Source of the DNA: Neckera pumila
Taxonomy: Eukaryota > Streptophyta > Bryopsida > Hypnales > Neckeraceae
Length of the DNA: 64,000 nt
Direction: 5' to 3'
Assembly: GCA_963969595.1 (NCBI GenBank)
Contig: OZ018409.1
Location: forward strand, 23,242,163 to 23,306,162
In this document: one piece after another, positions 33,852 through 46,127 of the stretch
Position numbering within the stretch: position 1 is the first letter of the stretch
Layout of the letters: each line of letters starts with the position of its first letter
The notes under the pieces: generated by a model
What the model saw: the letters and a program-made list of their open reading frames with translations, nothing else
The model's database searches: none
What the model was told of the DNA's origin: nothing
Program-made: the position numbers and the translations under genes

Positions 33852-35047
33852 AATTTTTCTTTTGTTTTGGCTATAGCAATGGCACAAGGCACACTAGTTA
33901 CTATTAAAGAAAACTAATGATGTTTTGCAGTCAACTATATTACCTTGTTTTGCTACTCAATTTAAGATGAGATCTAACCAATTCTAAAATATTTCATATA
34001 CTATAAAAATAAACAATTGTTTTATGAGAAACTATCACTATAGCATCAAAGGGCTATTTAAGCATCGTAGGGCTATTTGAGCAAGATCCTCCTTTAAAAC
34101 TATAAATTGTATTTATGATAATTTTTTCTAGAGAAATGTTTTGAAATCCATTTGAAAATATCATAAATATATGGATGTTTGCTTAGAGCCACATTTCAAA
34201 TATATCTCGGAATATATGGGTGTCTGTTTAGAATCACATCTCCAAATAAATGCAAGAGACAATTTGAAGACTTGCATATAGAGTATGTAGGGAATATTCA
34301 ATCATATAAAATATGGGTTTGTATTGACCCTAAAAGAATTAGACCTACTACCAAGATAGTCAACTAGGAGAGACTAAAAGTGATCCAATTTACCAATAGG
34401 TGCATTTTCCATTTCTATAATAACTTTGAAAGTCATCCATTGACCATTTTTGGGCCTTAACGTCCTTAACCTTTGGAGTTAAGATGCTAAGGTAACACCA
34501 TTTAAAAGTGACACTTTTTCTAGTCCCATTATCTCAAAGTTCAAATGACTAACAAATTTATGAGAGCATCATAAAACTCAAGACATACAACCCATATGGT
34601 TTAGTAATAATATGGCACTCTAGTAATATTTACAAAATTTTCAAAGTTGAGAATAAATGGTAGTCTATTTGTAGCACTAGACTCACCTTGAATAGACATC
34701 TTTGAAGCATGAAATGCCTCAACTTTCATTGTTTGCTTCAAACACTCCTCACCTCTCATTGGTTGCTTTTGAAAGTTGAGATAATTTTTATTCATAAAAG
34801 TGTTCATTCAAGGCCACTTTTGAGGTGTATGAGAACTGAAGGTGTTGCAATTAGGTGTTTCTACCTTATTGTGAAGTACAAATTTGTAAGTTCTTCCTTC
34901 AAGTAATGTGACCGAGCAATTTTCATTGTGAGCATTATCATCAATGCTGCAAAGATTGGGAAAGCCTAGGCTATAGAACCACATCCAAATTTGTTTGCAT
35001 AAGACTTTCAATTTTGGGGCACATGATATATATAAGTGAGTTTGTCA
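33852..35047. other. AT-rich intergenic DNA with a dispersed repeat
   Basis: It contains a CCAATAGGTGCATT repeat at 34392-34490. No coding exon was recognised. Confidence 0.35.
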
Positions 35048-35245
35048 TAAAAATAAAGTAAGGTAGGAGGTCCATAAAGCGCCCATTTAAGAGATAATAA
35101 TCCATTAGGGGAGGGTAGACTTCTTGAAATATTTTTTAGTAAATTTTCCATGAAAGGCAAATGGAATTGACATCTAGCCCAAGTTGTTTCATATTTTTTG
35201 GAACTTTGTGGAGTCAATCATGAATTTTTGAAGTTGAAATGCAAT
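35048..35245 (+). repeat. Dispersed repeat, direct copy at 51910-52105
   Basis: AAGGTAGGAGGTCCATAAA, then CAGTAAATTTTCC-like, CCCAAGTTGTTTCATATTTT and GAATTTTTGAAGTTG, recur in the same order inside intron 5 of the OSCA-type gene. Confidence 0.8.
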
Positions 35246-35632
35246 GGTCAATAAAGTGTCTACCTCCTGAAATGTACACTAATGCAATGAGAAAACAAAA
35301 TCAATACCTTTATGTTAAAGGATACTTTTAGAGCCTAGGCACTGTATGAAACTTCTACTATTATAAATTACTAATAGTATGAGCATGAACACATCCCTAA
35401 GGTATGTTTGTACCTGGTGTTAAAGAGTGTTGTTATTAGGGGTCTTAGGAATAAATTTAAATCTACTTCTAGACCGGAATCACATTGCAAACATCACCCC
35501 AAATGCCAAGTGTAAACATACTTTTGAGCTCCAATCCAACTGCTTCTGGAAGTATTATAAGAAAAAATATTCCAAAATCAAGCTTCACTCACACATCAAG
35601 CAACAATACAAAAGCAAAAAGGCTCATAATGG

Positions 35633-36030
35633 TTAACCCTTTAACGACTGGTCGACCAATTTTGGGTCGAAATTGCCATATTTTCATTTGTGAGGCCAGA
35701 TTAGTTGTGAATTGGGAGATAGGCCAAAGGATCCGGATGTGGGAAATTCCCAACTCCATCCACAAGAACAAAATTGGGCCAATCTGAGCCTCCGTGTAGG
35801 TTCAAGGTTGAAATTAGTGCGCTTTTTTGGCTAAAAACACAACATTTGAAAACCAAGATGCATCATAATAAATCAAATTGCGTCGTGGTTTGCCACAAAA
35901 TTCACTGCTACATAGTAAACTATTCATCCCGCACCCATCGGTACGGTTGGACTTTGATAGACATCATTTTGCTTCAACTACAAAACGCATTGCCCACCCT
36001 CAAAATCAACTACGGTCTTTAAAGGATTAA
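35633..36030. mobile_element. TTAA-bounded (piggyBac-like) element, copy 4
   Basis: The element is 398 bp. The left end is TTAACCCTTTAACGACTGG; the right end read inward is TTAATCCTTTAAAGACCGTA. The interior is less AT-rich than its surroundings. Overlapping frames on both strands are not conserved elsewhere in the family. Confidence 0.65.
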
Positions 36031-37785
36031 CTCGGAGTTTTATTTTATTTTATTTATTCGTCACCTGCACCTTGAATTACAAGTGGGTCAAAGTAATCAT
36101 CCATTTTTTAGACATCCACACACATATTTTCATCCACAAAATTATCTAACATTAGTAAATACTATTTGACAAATCTTGTAATTCTAAGAGAAGTTTTTGG
36201 CAATTTTATCCAATTATTTTCAAATTTCATTTAGTATTAATGAAATTCAGCCACTATCAAGATGAGGTAAGATTTGGCAAAAACTTGCTAGAAATTTCAA
36301 CATTGGTGTCAAGGCTTGAAGTAGAGATCTAAAACTAAATAGGACATAACCAAACGTCACCTATGGCAATCAAATAATAGCCAATTGAAATTTGGATGAA
36401 GGACTAATGTGAATTCTTAGCAAATGAAAAAAAGACATACAATAAGGAAGAAGGGAACTTTGACCCCTGGAATGTAAAGATACTCACTTTCCAAAATAGA
36501 GAGAGATTCCATTTCAGAATAGTGCACCAATAAATGAAAGTGAATATATCATATGAGCATTGAAAAAGAATAAAATAATCACACCAGACGATGAACTCAT
36601 ATAATGACACTTGTTCAATCACTTCTCACATTCTTGAATCTTATTCAATGGCTTCTCAGAGTAAAAGTGTATGACGGTTCACCAAGCCTTACTTCACCAT
36701 TCAAGCTCATATTTTTGTTGTTAAGGTAGAGTCACCCATTCCCAACCGGTGACCAATTCCCGATCTATAGGTGCATGTATTTTTTACCAAGCTTAGAATG
36801 TTTTTTTTTCCCTTTTTTAGGTTGGAACTGATAAATACATGATACATGTCCCAAGTTGTGAGAAAGAAAGTAGGAAATAATGATTAGGGAAAAAGTTATT
36901 GAATGATCGGCATTGGAAGAGTAAAGACGTTGGCCATGGGTCCGGAGCACTTTTTGCCTCTCAAAATTCTTAGTAATTTCAGTTCAAGTGATAATATTAT
37001 CAAATTTTTTGCAATCCTTGTCATTTCTATTGATGTAAGGAGGCAACCCATTTTTGATCACTTAAGGAATTACGCATATCTGCAAGGCGAGTTTCTTCAC
37101 TAGGATATTTATCTGAGTGCAAGAATAGAGTTAGGAAGGTTTCCATAATTTTTCAGATTTTTTTTTTCTCAAAATGTATTTACTATGAATTTTTTAGTTG
37201 AAGATTCTATTCAACCCATACTCGTCATATAGACTTTCCTATTTCCAACCAAGGGGTGGTTGTAAATTGAGAGTCTTGGAGGCAATCCTAATGTGCTACA
37301 ATTGCCTTGAAAACCATGCCATAATTAATCACAGGTCATCTGCTCCTTCACGGAAAGGGAACAGACTATGAATTCAAAATGGGAGGGTAGTCATCAAAAT
37401 GGGAGGGTAGTTGAGAATGGATTGCCTCCCCTACCTATGAAATTTTTTGTTTTGCCTTCACAACTCCAAATCAGGTTGGAATTCCTTATTCAGTCAGTTA
37501 TGGGTGGCTGTACCTTATATTGATACGGCGTTGATAACGATTGATCAAACCTCATGATCAAACCTCATTAGGTCTACTTGTCCAAAATGGGTACACAGAG
37601 ACGTTTTTGGGTGTTTTCACTCGACACGTTTTCTTTCTTTCCTTACAGATGGCATGCTAATTAACAAAGCCCAATGCTCAAAAAAGTCATCACTCTCCAA
37701 CTCGTGTCTGTAAGTCTACAGTTATACCATGCCGCGGTGTCAACACAAGCTAGGCCTAATTATTGATTAGCGTCCAGCACAGTTC
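36031..37785. other. Intergenic DNA, no gene seen
   Basis: The sequence has a few short direct repeats (CAAAATGGGAGGGTAGT twice near 37376-37411; TGATCAAACCTCAT twice near 37542-37569). No exon was supported. Confidence 0.4.
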
Positions 37786-37926
37786 CTACTTCCTACCCTG
37801 CAACAAATGCTTGAGGCTTCTCCACTCTCTCTCATCGAAATCAAGCTTCTGCACAGCAGCTTCTAGAACTAAAACCGCCATAGCCAAGAGAAACACTGCA
37901 AAATGAGTCCCACTCCCGAAATCCAT
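37786..37926 (-). CDS. Possible short secreted peptide or terminal exon, 46 aa
   Basis: A minus-strand frame starts MDFGSGTHFAVFLLAMAVLV and ends EWRSLKHLLQGRK, with a hydrophobic N-terminal stretch followed by a charged tail. It lies 3' of the lipocalin tail relic, in GC-richer DNA. It could be a small secreted peptide, part of the relic locus, or chance. No family is recognised. Confidence 0.25.
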   Translation of the reverse strand: MDFGSGTHFAVFLLAMAVLVLEAAVQKLDFDEREWRSLKHLLQGRK

Positions 37927-38088
37927 GTACTGTAAAGCAGAAAAGCAGAAGGCTGAATGCCAAGGCCTAGAGTCTGCAGTGATCCAAAACCTCACCAGTT
38001 CTATGTCCATACGAGCTGACTTCCTTGTTTCCTTACAGACACATTACTACCAACCGAAGCACAGTATACAAAAACGCCTATCATAGTA

Positions 38089-38139
38089 GCTCAGTCTCCA
38101 TCATCAAAGTTTCTAGCACAGGTGACGTCCTCTTGCGGT
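38089..38139 (-). pseudogene. Relic of a second lipocalin C-terminus
   Basis: On the minus strand this reads TPQEDVTCARNFDDGD and then a stop. The neighbouring lipocalin gene ends TPQDDITCGRNFD and then a stop. The match covers the final cysteine motif and the stop position. The flanking DNA also shows shared blocks (GGTGTCAACAC against GGCGTATACAC, CAAAGTTTC against CAAAGTTCC). Upstream text does not continue into a lipocalin body, so this is a tandem-duplication remnant or an unused alternative last exon. Confidence 0.6.
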
Positions 38140-38242
38140 GTCAACACTTAGAATTATTAGCTTCTATGCCTACAAATCCATTGCTAATCCCGAAAGATCA
38201 AGGTACAAAAAACGCCATCGATCATCGCTCTAAGCTCCGCTC

Positions 38243-39715
38243 TCAGTCAAAGTTCCGCCCACAGGTGATATCATCCTGCGGCGTATACACCAGCTGATTA
38301 TCCGGTTCCAGCACAATCCCCTGTCCCCTTGCGAACTCCAGAATATCCCCCCCGCTTTCATCATCATCCAGCTCAGGCTTCCTCGAGAGAATGTACAACG
38401 ACTGAAACTCCCCCCCACAGCTATACACAACAGCAGTCTCGTACTTCTCCTCTCGGGAGCCCGTCAAGTAGATGATGCGGTAGTCGCCGGGGGGGGCACC
38501 AGGGAAGAAGGAGACGGCCAGGCGCCCCGTGGAGACGACGGAAGCGGAACCCACGATGGAGGTATACGCCCCGGAGCTCGTGTTGTAGCCCTCGTTGCGG
38601 ACGCGGAGTTCGCCCGTGAGGTTGCCGGAAGTGATGACGGAGTATCGAGCCGTGTTGCAGATCAGGTCTTTCTCGTCGCGTTGTTTGAAGAGGGCAGTGC
38701 TCGCGATTTCGTACCAAACGCCGGAATACGCTTCCAGGGAGACGTTCGCGGTGGCTGGGGAGGGGCAAGCTGGAATTGGAGCTGGAGCCTGCAAGGAGAT
38801 CCAAGTACATTGCATCCAGTTACATTCCTCTCTTTTGTTAGAATTTCTGAATTGCGTTTTGCATACGCAATTTGGTAAGAAACACAAGATCGAAAAGTGT
38901 GTGCACCAGTATGCAAATTCCCTTTGGAATTGATTAGACGGGAATAGATCTGTGCGATACGAGGTGAACGCCTGTACTTCTACTGTGATTTCAAGTTCCT
39001 CCCTATGGTTAAGAAAAAATTGCAAATCCCCTGCACGGGCGAGCCAAGAGAAATAGGGACTCTTAACTAATGGGGATGACGAAAAACGTTCTTGGGAAAG
39101 CTGCAAATTGGAGAGCAGGAATCACACTCCCCAATGAAAGAAATGTAGACCTAGACTTCGCCATGACTAACCTATACAATCCTTGCCTTCGTTTTCTATG
39201 CATGAAGAGTAATGTTAGGGGAGGGGGGAGTGTAAACTTCCTCCACACCCATTTCCCATCCTTATGAATCCACGGGGACGTGGCCTCCTCAGGGTCACAT
39301 CCTATCATCGCTTTCAACAAGCTGACTGAATCCCAATTTATGAAGCATTCGAAACCAAAGAATGGGAGATGAAGGAAATTCCAAAAGAAGAGCGGGAGAC
39401 GACCCAAGAAATTGGTACTATGGAGAACACAATTATGGAGTATACCACTACGACACTTCAATTTTTAGTGCAAAGGATGAAGATTAGAATTCAATGAAAT
39501 CAACTGTATCTAAAAGTCCTTCCCCCTATTACTCAATTCTAGAACTGCACACAAACGAACAGCCCAACAGCAAGTTTTGGTTTCATTTCAAACAGTAGCT
39601 ACAACAGTTGCACCGTGCTTACAGCTTGCTGCAGAGACCGCCTTGCGTGTGCTCCATCTCCGAAGAAGAGCGCCACAGCCACTAGTACACAGAAGCACGC
39701 TCTGCTCCACGCCAT
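38243..39715 (-). CDS. Secreted lipocalin, two exons, 212 aa
   Basis: Exon 1 is 39715-39623 (31 codons) and exon 2 is 38788-38243, joined across an 834 bp intron with donor GCT|GTAAGC and acceptor CTCCTTGCAG. The join falls between codons. Exon 1 encodes a signal peptide (MAWSRACFCVLVAVALFFG, likely cut after AHA). Exon 2 has the lipocalin GXW motif in YSGVWYEIASTALFKQRDEK, at about residues 50-70. A beta-barrel-like body follows (GELRVRNEGYNTSSGAY, LAVSFFPGAPPGDYRIIYL). Four cysteines (ACPSP, LICNTA, YSCGGE, ITCGRN) could form the two disulfides usual in the apolipoprotein D/Blc group. Lipocalins bind small hydrophobic ligands; plant members protect membranes under stress. A cleavable signal peptide distinguishes it from the plasma-membrane temperature-induced lipocalins. 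An open frame inside the intron (39063-39461) is not included. Confidence 0.85.
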
Positions 39716-40773
39716 GATTCTAATCAGAATCAGTTCCAGCACATGCACTGTAAGACTTCTACAGTACGTTAGAGCACAATTTGATGAAGCAGTTCGGACA
39801 AGAGGTTTGTTCTTATATGGCAATATATTGAAGATTTAGGTACTGTAGTTGGTATGAAGTCATCTTTACAAATGGACGGTGTGAGGTGGCTAATCCAAAG
39901 AGGATAAGCGGCGGCTTTTACATGCAGCTGAGGTTGTACTGTTGTGACGATGATGCACGGCCACCTTGGCAGAAAAAGGGAGGTACAGAGTCTGTATCAT
40001 TTGTGTATTACAAGTACTATGGAATTGATTGTAGTAGGTGTGTGTCAATGAACGAGGAAGGTCAAAATGATAAAGGGCGTGCGGGTGAGAGTCTTGTCGT
40101 CGTCAAAGTTTTAGTGGAAGTTAGGAAGAGCACCAAGAGTCGTCACTCCTGATAACAGCAATTGAGCATAGTTTTCGTTATTAAATACAAATGATTCTTG
40201 TTGGATGTTACTGGGGAAGTGAAAGAGGATTCCAATGCACTTTAGCATGCATTATTTGGACACCGGATGGAGAAGTTATGAACTTTTAAAGAGTTTTTTT
40301 TTAATGGGTTCCAACAACCAACAGTAGGCTTAGTCTCATAGGCTCTCATGTTGAGATTGAGCACATCTTGAAGAGAGAAAGAGAGTAACTTCAATCATTT
40401 ATACAATCGGTGTATTGTACATGAAGTGTCTGTTCATTTGAATCTGTTCCAAGGATTTTTTCTAATTGCATGAATTATTTGTGACTCGTTCCTTGCAATG
40501 GATTTTGCTTTTGCTTTTGAGTTGCTCAAAATAAACAAAAAGAAAGTAATAATCTTTTTGATATCATCAATGATTCAATATATGTATTTCAAATATAAAA
40601 AATTCCAAAGTTTTTGAGGCCATCTCTCTATTAATTTTTCTAATCTAGTTTGATCTTCAGGCCTCAAGCAAGTGAAAAAAACACCATGGTTTTTTTGTGC
40701 TTTCTTTTTCTTTTTCTTTTGAAAAACATACAATATTGTATAGTTTGAATACTATCACATACTTAGAGCAATG
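39716..40773. other. 5' flank of the lipocalin gene
   Basis: The first 450 bp are GC-richer and probably carry the promoter and leader; I could not place a TATA box with confidence. The frame at 39886-40152 on the plus strand has no ATG start and no recognised domain. The rest is AT-rich. Confidence 0.3.
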
Positions 40774-40954
40774 AATTCTAATAATTCAAGAAATTTTTAG
40801 AAATTTATTGTAGAGAAGATGAAGATGATGATATCACTTTAAATATCAAAAAACCAATCAAATTCTAATAATTCAAGAAATTTTTAGAAATTTATTGTAG
40901 AGAAGATGAAGATGATGATATCACTTTAAATATAAAAAAATCAATCAAATTCTA
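40774..40954 (+). repeat. Tandem repeat, 87 bp x 2
   Basis: The unit beginning AATTCTAATAATTCAAGAAA starts at 40774 and 40861, with the first bases of a third unit at 40948. The copies are almost identical, so the duplication is recent. Confidence 0.95.
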
Positions 40955-41092
40955 AGTCACTAGAACTTGTTCAATAACTGGAAAAAAAAACTATTTTGGT
41001 CAATGCAAGAAATTAGGGTATCTGAAAGCTACAATTGAGTTTGGAGACTCACTTGATTTTTGTACAAGGACTATTAGGGAACTTTTAAAGAT

Positions 41093-41836
41093 TAACCCCT
41101 AAATGACGAACCCATGATCATTGATTTCAAACCTCACTATCCATCACTCAATTTTCTACCATTTTGCAACTAGATATGTATGAAAAATTTTATATTTATT
41201 TTTTAGAGATGAAAGTACATGTCTTCTTTACTTCAGAAAAAAATTAGATTTTTTGGTGGAAAATTAAATTTTTGAAGAATTTTTGAAGAAAAAGTGAAGA
41301 AAAATCATATTAAATAGAAAGATATTTCATAAAATCTGAAAATTTCACCACAAGTGTATATCGCAATGACAAACATCATGGTGTAAATTCAATTTCCGAA
41401 TCATTCTATAATTAGAAAATAATAGACATTGAAAACACACCCAATGTTCAAATTGCAATTAAATATGCAATATTAGGAATTTTTTCAAAATTCAAATTGG
41501 AATAGAAACTAGAGTAGATGACCTTCATTTTGTTAGTTTGACTGAAACTCAAAAAATATCATTTTTGTGGAGAAATTTCAGATTTAAAGCAAGGAGCAAC
41601 AACTTCCCAAAATATCTTAAAATAGCATATTTTGTGATCCGTTTTTTTTAATAGCTTCTCATTTCCATGAAGACAAAAATTAGAAAGAGTACAAACTCAA
41701 TTGGATACTCTTCATAATCCAATGTAGGAGGTCAACAAGGAAAAGAAGGATGAAAAAATGCTTTTGAACTCTTCTTAACTCAACAATATTGTCATCAAAA
41801 CGCCACGGAATGGCATCCACGGCACTCCAGGGTTAA
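41093..41836 (-). mobile_element. TTAA-bounded (piggyBac-like) element, copy 5
   Basis: The element is 744 bp and is the reverse complement of 6513-7257. Ends are TTAACCCCTAAATGACGA and, inward from the right, TTAACCCTGGAGTGCCGTGG. Alignment with copy 1 stops at the TTAA on each side, which fixes the element borders. Confidence 0.78.
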
Positions 41837-42429
41837 CAATCAGTCTCAATGACTCCCAAAGACACCTAGCTCATTGTTGAATGAATTAATGCACACTTTC
41901 ATTATACCCTAAAATTTTAAAAATTCGGTAAAAGTTTAGTTAGAAATCAAGTTTTAATTTTCTGGTAATTACTATTCAACCATTAACTGAATTGCAGAGT
42001 GGTCTGAGTCAAGGAGTCCACTACGGGGACTTCGGTTGGTGAAACAGTGGTTGCAAAGAAGGCTGACTGATCCATTCCTTTATTGTTCAACTAAATATAA
42101 AAGTATAAAATACTTGTAAGAATGTACTACAAAGTACTGAAACGCTCGGAGATATTTCAGGGCGATTGGAGCTTGAAACAACCTTAGTAGGCAAGGTTGC
42201 AATGGCGGCAGGACTTGTTCATGTTGGATCCTAACCTTTAGGATTGGCAAAAATTGACACCTATCTGAACGTAGACCTGGTAATCTGACCCTGTGTACGG
42301 AAACCGCTGCTGGGAAATTTCTAATGCATTTGAAGGTGACGTTCTCTAGCAGGATCATTGCATTTCATAAGTTGCGCTCATAAGCAATGTGATCTTCTAC
42401 ATCAAATAAATGGATTGACAAATCTCTGG

Positions 42430-43600
42430 AGGTGTCGGTGTCGGTGTCGAAGGAATGGAACAACAGTCGTAGCGATTCCGCGAAAAAAAGTTTAAAAAAA
42501 TTCAAACATCATAAGCTTAAAAGACAGACTTGAGGCCCTCCGACAACTCGACGAGTGAGACAGGAAGAGGAAACACGAAACCTCGAGAATGTCGACTTGT
42601 CAACCAGAAATCTGGTACGCATTTCTCCAAGCGAGGAAATCGACCTTTCCCAGCTGTTCTAATCAATCAAGGCATGGACGACATAAGCAGGTTGGCAAGT
42701 AATACAAGAAAGTCAACATTCCGGTCAGCTACTTTAAAAAAAGAGGTCTATAATTGGAGTACACAGAATATACAGTAGAGATCAGTGCTCTTCCAAACGC
42801 ACGTGAAAGAAACTCGGTGTGAAATTAAGTGAAAAAAAGCAAGAAAAATCTCACAAGACTTAAGAGGAATTTCCTTGGAGGGAATCAATTTCACCAGCAT
42901 AGCGAAGATGAAAAACAAAACACGAGAGAGAGGTTAAGTTTCAACCAGTACTATCCCTCCAAGAAACGCAGTTGCATTTCTTTGAAAGCACCAACGCGAT
43001 AAATCGCATAGCACATTGTAACATATAAGCGGATTATTTAACGCTCCTCTTGAAAGACTATCGCTTCGTGGAACTTGGAAATCAGCATTCAGAAACCGTG
43101 CACTCGAGGTTTCAAAGTCAGTGTCCAAACTCATCTCTGCCTTCTGATGCATCAAGTGAAAAAAACAGCTGTAGATACATCCATATAAAATAAATGATAA
43201 CAGTGAGTGAAATCTGCACAACATGATGTTCTAGAGACCTGCAGCTCGGTTCTTGCGACTAAGAAGACATGATTTGCAAGCACAATAACTTGGCAAGAAA
43301 TGGCGGCGACTCTCTCAAAATTGTTCTACTTGATCGAATTGCTCTATGTTTGTTTACTCTCTTCAACCACACCGAAAGACAATTGACAAGCTTACATTGT
43401 CCAAAACAAAAACAATATATTGCTCCTCAATCATCTCTCCGTTTGTTTCAAGAAGTCCATATGAAATGTTCTCCATCAGATAATGGATTGAGAGAGCTCT
43501 GTAACACGCGCGTCAATGACGTAAGATCAACAGATCGCAGAGCGAGCGTTCTGCGGTAGGGCACGCGAGTGTGAGGACACAGAAGACGGAATGTCTGCAG
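42430..43600. repeat. Composite of repeats R1 (forward) and R2 (inverted)
   Basis: Positions 42430-42985 match 3955-4480 in the same orientation. Positions 42990-43600 match 440-1100 in reverse complement. The two blocks that flank the OVATE-like gene at the left of the window are therefore fused here without the gene. The junction is near 42985. The frames at 42530-42778 and 42934-43224 are parts of these repeats. Confidence 0.8.
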
Positions 43601-43693
43601 CTCCACCGCTCAGTAACCCTAGAAGGACGGGCCGATGACCACTGATTTCAAGCCTCCCTGTCCATCACTCTGTTTGCCGCCATTTTGGAACTA

Positions 43694-44254
43694 CACAAAA
43701 TAGTGAAATTAGGTTTCTTTGTCAATTAGGTTGCCTTATCAATTACACAAAATAGTGAAATTAGGTTTCTTTGTCAATTAGGTTGCCTTATCAATTACAC
43801 AAAATAGTGAAATTAGGTTGCTTTGTCAATTAGGTTGCCTTATCTTGGATAAATTACCTCATGAACTAAATGCTTGTCCACATAGAGGCCCATGCAACTC
43901 TTTGAAATAGGTCTTGAACTAGTGCACTAATCTATGGCATATGCATGGCTTTGGATTCAATGCATCATTGTACAATAGTAGTGAATATTTGTACAGTGAA
44001 GACTATCAAGAAATTAGTGTGGGACAACCTAATTTCATTATTTTGTGTAACCTCAAATAAATTACCTCATGGATCAATGCTTGTCTACATGGAGGCGCAT
44101 GCAACTCTCTAAACCAGGCCTTGAACTGGTGCACTAATCTTTGCCATACACATGGCTCTAGATTGAATGCATCATTGTACAGTAGCAGTGAACATGTATA
44201 TAGTAAGGACTGTCAAGAAATTAGTATGGGGCAATCTAATTTCACTATTTTGTG
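43694..44254. mobile_element. TA-flanked MITE (family E) grown into a tandem array
   Basis: The left end is CACAAAATAGTGAAATTAGG. A 52 bp unit starting ACACAAAATAGTGAAATTAG repeats at 43693, 43745 and 43797. The right part then occurs twice with a 208 bp period (TAAATTACCTC at 43850 and 44058), each ending in TAATTTCA(T/C)TATTTTGTGT. It has no coding capacity. Confidence 0.85.
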
Positions 44255-44424
44255 TCGACATGAATAAAAAAATTTATATTTTTTTGGCAGAGATGAAATC
44301 ATATGTTTGGTACAGGTCATAAAATTTTGAAACTTTTGGGGAAAATTAGAAATTATGGTGAATTTTATCAAGAAAAAAGTGAAGAAAATTCATATCAAAT
44401 ATATAATACATTCAAAAAAAACAT

Positions 44425-44428
<4 letters not shown>

Positions 44429-44482
<54 letters not shown>
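44429..44482. repeat. (AT)n microsatellite
   Basis: An uninterrupted run of 27 AT units. A frame translating it as an Ile-Tyr repeat is an artefact. Confidence 0.97.
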
Positions 44483-44486
<4 letters not shown>

Positions 44487-45878
44487 CATGGATATATATT
44501 CATGGATGTATATTATAGTGTATAACATCATGGTATAAAACTTGTGAACATCTTGTAATTTTTCAATTTAATGAATATGAAATATTAAAAAAAACTAACA
44601 ATATTTCATGGCTAAATTCTAACCCATGTTTAATTGTACTCTTGTGCATGGAATTAAAAAGGTTTGAAAATTTACCTTTAAGTGCCTAAATAGTGAAAAG
44701 TCACTACTTTTACCTACCAACTTGCTAGCATGTGAGCCTAGGATTTTGAGCCAAGGAGTCTAGGTACCTATATTATATGTATGTATATTATTGACACTGT
44801 CCTTGGTTAAAGGTATCTATATTATAGGCACCTTCCATGGTTATAGGAAACCTATACTAAAGGTATTGTATGTCATAACCACCTTCAATGATTGTAGGAT
44901 ACCTACTTATATCTAGGCTCAAGGTCGTAGGCTCGTATTGATATCTAGGCTCACATACTAGGCGTCGTTGCTTCTATCTATTGGACTTGAAATAAATCAT
45001 AAATCAAAATGCATAAACAAATTTTTTTTTTAATTATATTTTTTAACAAGAGAATTATATTTTGGAAGTATTATAATTAATTATTAATTTTCAAAGCAAA
45101 ACTTCTATTTAAAATTTGAAAATCAAAGGATTAAAAAGTCTCTTGGATTATATATCTTCTAGAATTGGTACAAAGATATGGGTATAGTCAGCAAAAAGAA
45201 ATTGAAATACTCTTTAACCTTTAAAGGTCTAGGAAGTCCAATTTTGAAAGCAAAAAAGGTGTTTTTAATATATTTGACATAAAAGATTCATGAATTGAGG
45301 TATACAATAATCACAAAATCTTGTATTTATTTTGAATTGGATTCAATGACACATGGCACTCCCAATTTAGATCATTATTTCACCTCCAAGATTTGATCAC
45401 AAGTTTCAAAATGGTCTAGTATTCTAAACCATATTTGAGCACTATAAGGTTTTTAATAATATTTCAATCCTAAAAGTATGAGATTTATCATGAAGGTACT
45501 TTTTGAAATTGATTGATTTTTGAACCAATAGGTACATTCTTCTTTTCTATTGGAAAGTCATGTATTAGCCATCATTTGACCTCAATCAAACATGGCATAT
45601 TCATAGAGCGATTGTGAAATTTGAAGAAATGCAAGATTTTCACTAGTTCAATATATGAGTAAGAGAATATGAATATAAACTGAAAGCATTTGGATTCAAT
45701 GCAACACTCAAATGTCTTCATTGTCAGCCAAATCTTTAGTTATTCACAACCATGTTAGTCTAATTTAAGTACAAGCCCGTGTTTAGAATCTTATCCTTAT
45801 ATGGGACCCTGAATTCAACAAAAGAATACACCATCCTAATGGATAGATCAAAAGTCTACATCCACCAAGGCAAACCTA
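44483..45878. other. AT-rich intergenic DNA, no gene seen
   Basis: It contains a CCAATAGGTACATT repeat at 45523-45600 and short local repeats of TATCTAGGCTC near 44915-44955. No exon was supported. Confidence 0.4.
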
Positions 45879-46127
45879 CACAAAATAGTGAAATTGGGTT
45901 GCCTCAACAATCAGGTTGCTTTCACTAACAGAAATTAGCTCATAAGCCATTGCTTGTCCACATGGAGGCGCATGCACTTCTCTAAACCCAAGCCATGAAC
46001 ATTGCACCAATCCATGCAGCACACATAGTTCCTTCATTACCGCATTCTTTTGCAATGATTGTACATATTAATATAGTGTTGAAAGTCGAGAAATTAGTAC
46101 GGGACAACTTAATTTCACTATTTTGTG
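45879..46127. mobile_element. TA-flanked MITE (family E)
   Basis: The element is 249 bp. Ends are CACAAAATAGTGAAATTGGG and, inward from the right, CACAAAATAGTGAAATTAAG, each bordered by TA. The interior matches the array at 43.7-44.25 kb (GCTTGTCCACATGGAGGCGC). Confidence 0.85.

Noticed and set aside
39063..39461. Minus-strand frame of 132 codons
   Set aside because: It lies inside the lipocalin intron and lacks domain signals; both splice sites of that intron are good.
43690..43860. Regularly spaced repeats considered as a CRISPR array
   Set aside because: Units are contiguous 52 bp tandem copies without unique spacers, in a eukaryotic genome.
44303..44485. Frame ending in an Ile-Tyr repeat
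   Set aside because: It is a translation of the (AT)n microsatellite.
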